Assembly (NCBI GenBank): GCA_026120185.1
Contig: JANUWF010002362.1
Span: forward strand, 558,001 to 622,000
Length of the DNA: 64,000 bases
DNA from: Voacanga thouarsii
Taxonomy: Eukaryota > Streptophyta > Magnoliopsida > Gentianales > Apocynaceae
Direction: 5' to 3'
This document shows, piece after piece, positions 58,610 through 64,000 of this stretch (position 1 is its first letter; each line of letters opens with the position of its first letter). The translations under genes and the position numbers were made by a program. Under the pieces are notes generated by a model, which was given only the letters and a program-made list of their open reading frames with translations, ran no database searches and was not told the DNA's origin.

Positions 58610-59822
58610 TGATGTGCGATTTATTTAGGTATAAAAATCATATAAAAATAAGCGTATTCCCAATCAAGTTTAAATTAAAATGTTAACTCCAAATTACACA
58701 TATGAGCAAACGTACTCATCATTAACATAGCATAGGGTTCAAACGAGTGTCGATCCTCCAGGAACAAGTATGCATTAATCACTTTTCTTTCATTGTTTAA
58801 CCGACTCCATAAAGTGAAAAAGAAATAAAAAAGGAAAATAAAATAAAAATAAAAGAAAATAAAAGAATATATGCATGTCAAGGATAGAGAATTATGTAAC
58901 TCAAGCCATTATTTTGACAAACATGATCTTAAAGGACTTAATCATTATCATAACTAATTATTCTCTTGGCATCATGAAGGATTAAGATAGATTCACTTCT
59001 TTTTCAATCCATGAAATCACTACCTTTTAGATAAATTAGAATCACCTGGTCTCGTCTCAACTAACTCATCCAAAAGATGCATTAAATATAATCCTTGATT
59101 AAATTCCCTTGGTCTCGGCGAATTTAGAACATGAGATTAGATTCACTTCTTTTTCAATCCATGAAATCACTACCTTTTAGATAAATTAGAATCACCTGGT
59201 CTAGTCTCAACTAACTCATCCAAAAGATGCATTAAACACAATCCTTGATTAAATTCCATTGGTCTCGGAAAATTTAGAACATGAGAATAACCAATGAATC
59301 CTTGGTCTCGGCAAACATCAATTAACCTTTAATTACCTAGTCCTCATCAATTTACCCCCTTGGTCTTGGTGAGTTAACAAACAACAAATATGAAATCAAT
59401 AAATTAAAACCACCATTAACCCCTTTGGTCTCAGCGAGCTAATGGAAAGAACCAATCAATTAATCCCGTAACAAGCTCAAGTAATTAAATACTAAGAAGA
59501 ACAATCAACTAATTAAAAGATCAAATAACTCTAAAAATTATGAATATCTGAAACAATGTCAAATTATAATAAAATAATTAACACATCATTGTTCAAGAAA
59601 AAGAAAACAAAGTAAAAGAAAGCACTCATACACAAGCCTTCTTCTTCTTCCTTTGAAGACCTTTTTGTACAACCCACATTGATTTGAAGAATTCCACCTT
59701 TGATTTGAGTGATTTTCTATGATGATCTATGAATTCTCTCTTTTTCCCTTGTATTTTCCATATATTTATAGGCTTAGAAAGTGCCTAAACTCATTGTTGT
59801 AAGGTTCTTGGCCAAGTAGAAG
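58610..59822 (-). repeat. Athila 5' LTR, interrupted (first 1.2 kb from the internal side)
   Basis: It matches 46799-47960 and ends at AAGTAGAAG, where the next Gypsy is inserted; the rest of this LTR should lie beyond the right edge. It contains a 150-bp tandem duplication (58990-59289) absent from the 3' LTR. Confidence 0.88.
58990..59289 (-). repeat. 150-bp tandem duplication in the Athila 5' LTR
   Basis: 58990-59139 is followed by 59140-59289. Both start GATTCACTTCTTTTTCAATC and end near TTTAGAACATGAGA. The copies differ at few positions (for example CTCGTCTC/CTAGTCTC). The 3' LTR has a single copy at about 47175-47320, so the duplication is private to this LTR. Confidence 0.92.
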
Positions 59823-61490
59823 TGTGAAACCCCACCTAAAACCAACCCTAGAGAAAGGGGGTCGGGATGCATATCATGTTTTCCTGCATGAATATATATT
59901 TTTGAATGATTTTATGTGCTTTAAAATTGTGATTTATAGTCTAGAAGGTTTAGTTGTACTTATTAAGTAGGAAGGGTAAAATGGTAATTTTACTTGAAGT
60001 GAAAATAGGGAGATAGCTAGAAGATTAAATAGGAAGAATATTTGGGAGAGAAAATATGAACAAGAGTTGTTGTGGTTTAGTGGTTAGAGCTTTGGTAATT
60101 AATCTCTAAGGTCTTGAGTTCAAATCCCACCAATTAAGTTTTATCATGATTAAATTTTATTGTACAAGGTAGAGTATTTTCGTCCCTTGCATGCCATAAG
60201 TAGAAATAGGAGTGTTGTCCTAGGGGAGATATAAAGGGAATGTTCTAATCCTATTCTTATGCCCTACAAGAATTTTTAAGGGATTCATGTCCTTTTTATT
60301 CCCTAGCTTACCTTAATTCTTTACTAATTAAGCTTATTCAATTTATCCAAATCCATATTTTAATTCTAGAAAATTCAGCAAGGTTTATTAACCTTGGGAT
60401 TTCGAAAATGACTCTTAGAGGATAGAATTTTGGCTGAAAATATGGAAGGGTTAAGGAAGGTTCTCAAGAGAATTAGTCTCCATGGCTAATCCTTCAAAAC
60501 TCCACTCCATAAGTGTCCATCTTCTTCATGAAAGCAATCTAAAAAATTTCCAAATTCTTGGGCAGCCTAACTTTCGAAAACTTCAACCACTTTTCTTACT
60601 CAATTGCTGCCCAAAAAATGGCCAACTTGTTCAGCCTAAAGACTGAAATCCTTTGCCAAAAATCGGACTGCACAAAGCTATGCAAACAAGAAAAACAGCA
60701 CAAAAATTCTAGCAAACCATGCGAAAATCAAACTAGAAATTCCAGCCTTGTCCAAAAATCACTTCAACTTTCTGTGAAATTAATCTTAGTCAGCCATGAA
60801 CTAAACTTCACCCCCCTCCTTCACTGACCTACACCATAAATTCCTCCTTCAATTACTCCAATCAAGCTTCCAATTAAAATTTAAAATTCCAGCAAATTGC
60901 TCCAAGAAAACTTCCCTGGATTAAGCTTCAACAACCAGAAATCCTCCCACCATTGCACTCAACATTTCAGCCAACCTATAGCTCCTTCAACCCTCATCCA
61001 TTTCAGCAAAACCACAGCAAACCAGTCGACCATTACAGCTCCAAAGAACCTCCATCAATCAAACCACTCTACCATACCTTCTATCTTAATTCACTCCAAA
61101 AATTACTCCCTTAGAAATTCAAATGACCAGATTTCCCTCTCATCCCTAATCTAAAAATCAAATCACAAGAATTCCTCAACCATTCAGCCAACATCTTTCA
61201 GCAATTTTGTCCAGCTTCTCTCTATTTCTCTAAGAACACCAAGAACACACACCACCATTCTTCAAGCCTAAGACCACTCTAAACACATCCAATCCCTTCC
61301 AAAAACTCCAGATCACATCTACTCACTCCCTAGAGTCCATTTCTGGATTTTATAACATCAAACATTAAAAATAAAAATCTGCTATCGGATAAAAAACCAG
61401 AATTTTTTCTGAAGTCTCAAGAACTCTATCAAGGTAACCAAGAACAATTTTGTTCACCTTCTTTTCCTTCAATATTTAACATGATATACT

Positions 61491-61521
<31 letters not shown>

Positions 61522-63808
61522 GGCCGAAATGGTTATTTCAACCATGGCCATTTTTCTTCTTCCTTCTTGGACGAATCAAGCCTCCAAAGCGTGTGGATCT
61601 CCTTGAATCTTTATCAAGATTGTCATCAACCAAGTATTTCTCTTTAACCTTCTCTTTAATTCTAAAATCATATCTCTTAGATGTTGTTAGGAAAGGATAG
61701 AATATGATTGGGGATTGAGTATGTACTTATGTATGAAGGAGTTGAGAATGGAGCATGAGGATGTTTTGCCATGGTTAAGTTTTATGATAGTTCTTGTGGA
61801 TCAATGCATGTTTTCATGATTTGAGTGAGTTTGGATGTTTAAGCATGCTAGATATTATGTCACCTTCGATGAATAGGGTATTATGTTCTTGTTTTCATTG
61901 AAGCCATGAATATGATTATGCTTAGTAGAGTTTTGGCCATGTGATAGTAGATATGGATTTAAGTCATTATGCATGAATAGAATAGTTTCTCGATTGATGT
62001 TGGAGTATATGTTCATGAATCTTGTTAGCAATAGGAAAATTATAATCATAACCTTATTGATCATAAGCTATTTTTAATTAGCCAATCTTATTACGTTAAT
62101 TAAAATTAACATTATGATTTCCTCCAAAGATTTCGAAAATCATAGGAAGTTGGATTTGGAATACTAAATAGAATAGTGATATTCTTAGCTAAATAAATGA
62201 TACCTTTTACTAAAAATAATATATATATATATATATATATAATAAAAATAATAAATAAGGCCTTTTATATAAATAATAATAATAGGTAAAATATTAATCT
62301 TGTAGGCTATATATTCATAAATACTATTGAAATTTATTTATTATCTATTGATCAGAATCTAATAAAATTTATTTAATGTTAATTTTATTTATTAATTATT
62401 TTCTATCTATGAATCATTAATTAAGAGATTAGTAATAATTTATTTTAATAATATCATCCAGGACTTAAGACTCTTCATCAATTGAACCCTAGTTTATTTA
62501 TTAATAATAACACTCAAGATTTATATTTTGACCTATGACTTATTAGTAATTATTTTACAACCCCTAGTTATTTTCACTTATCAAGCTAGACTTAATTTCT
62601 AGCCTTAAAGCTTAGGGCATTAGGGCCATGATTGTAATAAGTTGAATTAGGATTATTTATGGAAGCGAATATAGCTTGAGTATAACCATATAACTTGTGT
62701 TTACCCCAGGCGGGGTTAGGTCAGCTTTGGAAGATTTGTGAATTTGCAAGGAAATGATCAAGTAAGCTCCTGCATAAACTTATTTGATGACAAAAGGTTG
62801 CTATGGCAAGCCAAACGCAGAGTGTTTGAACACTCATTCTTGTAAAGGCAATTAAAGACTGTTTCTTTCTTTTTCAGTCAAACAAGTCATTTATAAAACA
62901 AGTAGTTTTGCTCAAACACTAAACTTTTTCTAAAACTCAACTTTGACACGAATTTTAGAAACCCTTAATTGCTATTTCCAAACAAAGTAATGTTTTATCA
63001 GTTTTCTCCCAAGTAGGACAATCAACGTTGAGTACGCAATAAGGGTAGGCTAGCAGTACTAGTTTTGAAGAGCAAGAGTGAGTCTTCTGGCAGGAGGCCA
63101 CCTCCAAAAGATAAACTCTACTTAGAGAATCGATAGTACTACTTAGTCATGCCGGTCCGAGCTAGCAAGTTCAGTCAAGTGGACTGTGTGTTTTCGGAAT
63201 GGACAACTGGTTTGTTTGGGTGTATAGAAGGAGGAGTATCTTACTCGATATGCCGATCACCTACCTTTTGTCAGTCTGCACAAAGTGTAGCATTCTAACC
63301 TTTATATGGTCATGGGGACCAACGTGTGGTAACTCATGGCTGGCCATTTGAGTGGTTGTATTTATTGTGCCCATGTATTGGTTGAAAAGCAAAACACCAC
63401 TCTTTATTTTAATCCTTATTTCTTGCTTGCCAGCACTTTCTCTTATGCAATTTTTACAACCTGCATTCATGATCTGTTTTACCTGAAACACTCAAAGCAC
63501 ACACGGGCTTACTAAGATTTTTATCTCATCACCTTTTATGCCATGTTTTCAGGTCGATCCTGCTTTGGAGTTGAGTAGCTAGATTTGTTGCTTGCTTGGA
63601 AGACTCTATGTTGTTATTTTTTTTGTTTCCTTGAGTGATGATAGTGAACAATTTATTCTGGATTTGTTATTAAAATTTTGGGTTGTAATAAGTTCAATTT
63701 TAAAGTATTGTTTTATATTTATTTGTGTGACCTAGTTATAAAGACCTCTTGTCCATTGGACAGGGCAACATCCCCGGCCCTGTTAGGCCTAGGTAGTGGG
63801 GTGTTACA
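59823..63808 (+). repeat. 5' LTR of the Tekay/Del-like element (3986 bp)
   Basis: It runs from TGTGAAACCCCACC to GTGGGGTGTTACA. It matches 31900-36138 across its length. It contains (TC)n at 61494-61521, (AT)n at about 62219-62241 and the tRNA-like module. No protein-coding frame is credible. Confidence 0.92.
60066..60131 (+). other. tRNA-like A-box/B-box module in the long LTR (copy 3)
   Basis: TGGTTTAGTGGTTAGAGC and GAGTTCAAATCCC, as at 32148, with a few changes between them (GGTAATTAATC). It sits about 245 bases from the LTR start in both plus-strand copies. Confidence 0.6.
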
Positions 63809-63810
63809 AG

Positions 63811-63830
63811 TGGTATCAGAGCCTAGGTTT
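63811..63830 (+). other. Primer-binding site of the Tekay/Del-like element
   Basis: TGGTATCAGAGCCTAGGTTT starts 2 bases after the LTR. Its first 12 bases are the exact initiator tRNA-Met complement. Confidence 0.93.
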
Positions 63831-63907
63831 AGGTAAATATTGATAGTATATGTTTTGTATTATTAAGTTCAAATCTTTTATCTAACCTATCTTGTTCATG
63901 CTGTAGG

Positions 63908-64000
63908 ATGGTTAGAATGCTTAGAACCACAAGGAAAGGGCAGCAATGGCATCCTCCCATCCCTATCTACCCCAAAGACCTACCAATGCCTCAGCCTACA
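63908..64000 (+). CDS. Start of gag of the Tekay/Del-like element (partial)
   Basis: ATG at 63908 opens a frame to the window end, MVRMLRTTRKGQQWHPPIPI then a Pro-rich stretch. It begins 77 bases after the PBS, as expected for gag, and has a basic N-terminus. Only 31 codons are visible, so integrity is unknown. Confidence 0.6.
   Translation, partial: MVRMLRTTRKGQQWHPPIPIYPKDLPMPQPT

Larger units (their letters stand above)
46799..59822 (-). mobile_element. Athila-type Ty3/Gypsy retrotransposon (minus strand) with nested LTR
   Basis: The 3' LTR is at 46799-48360 and the 5' LTR at 58610-59822 (interrupted at 59822 by the next element). The tRNA-Asp-type PBS is at 58584-58603, with gag and pol relics between. 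Protein motifs ([27 protein letters not shown] after the integrase) are Athila-specific. A solo LTR is inserted at 50615-55005. Removing it leaves about 5.9 kb of internal sequence, short for Athila; most of gag is missing and no env-like ORF is recognised. Confidence 0.9.
59823..64000 (+). mobile_element. Ty3/Gypsy element with a 4-kb LTR (Tekay/Del-like), 5' end, continuing off the right edge
   Basis: The 5' LTR (59823-63808), a primer-binding site and the first codons of an ORF are in order, so unlike its relatives in the window this is not a solo LTR at this end. It is inserted in the Athila 5' LTR after AGAAG (59818-59822), the expected TSD. Tekay/Del is inferred from the very long LTR, TGTTACA end and initiator-Met PBS; RT is outside the window. 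Confidence 0.85.

Overview
This window is eukaryotic nuclear DNA from a flowering plant, probably a eudicot. It is AT-rich, and LTR retrotransposons of recognisable plant lineages and CACTA transposons with plant-type TNP2 transposases fill almost all of it. I found no convincing host gene. The window is a nest of transposable elements: insertions inside insertions, many resolved to the base by terminal TG...CA dinucleotides and target-site duplications (TSDs). The species cannot be named from sequence alone.

Layout, left to right. At 1-161 is the tip of a minus-strand long Gypsy LTR, interrupting a decayed minus-strand CACTA transposase (162-2230). An AT-rich spacer follows (2231-4051), then a diverged LTR tip (4052-4136) and a minus-strand Angela-like Copia LTR (4137-5867). 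At 5868 an old SIRE-like Copia (Copia-A) begins, in pieces at 5868-6432, 23570-24154 and 29703-30672. Copia-A is split by a nearly complete element of its own family (Copia-B, 6433-23569). Copia-B carries a CRM-like Gypsy (14111-20465) inside its env-like ORF. Copia-A is also split by a long Gypsy-type solo LTR (24155-29697), itself split by an Angela-like solo LTR (25151-26940). A truncated Angela-like LTR (30673-31024) then holds a plus-strand CACTA element (CACTA-2, from 31025). CACTA-2 is broken by a long solo LTR (31900-36138), an Athila-type non-autonomous element (37032 to about 40370), an Angela-like solo LTR (44294-46111) and a minus-strand Athila (46799-59822). The Athila integrase is split by another long solo LTR (50615-55005), and its 5' LTR by a Gypsy element with a 4-kb LTR (59823 to the right edge), whose primer-binding site and first gag codons are visible.

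All coding regions are relics except perhaps the last gag, which is cut by the window edge. Stops and frameshifts are frequent, many stops fit cytosine deamination, and several catalytic residues are lost. There are four solo LTRs with perfect 5-bp TSDs and one with a single mismatch, against two elements that keep both LTRs with TSDs. Removal by LTR-LTR recombination has therefore been active. The less ordinary signals are: a GC-rich motif (AACCGGYGCCGGCT-like) repeated in the LTRs of two unrelated Gypsy lineages; a tRNA-like A-box/B-box module inside the long LTR family; an antisense reading frame kept in three Angela-like LTR copies; and an Athila derivative with unrecognised ORFs in place of pol.
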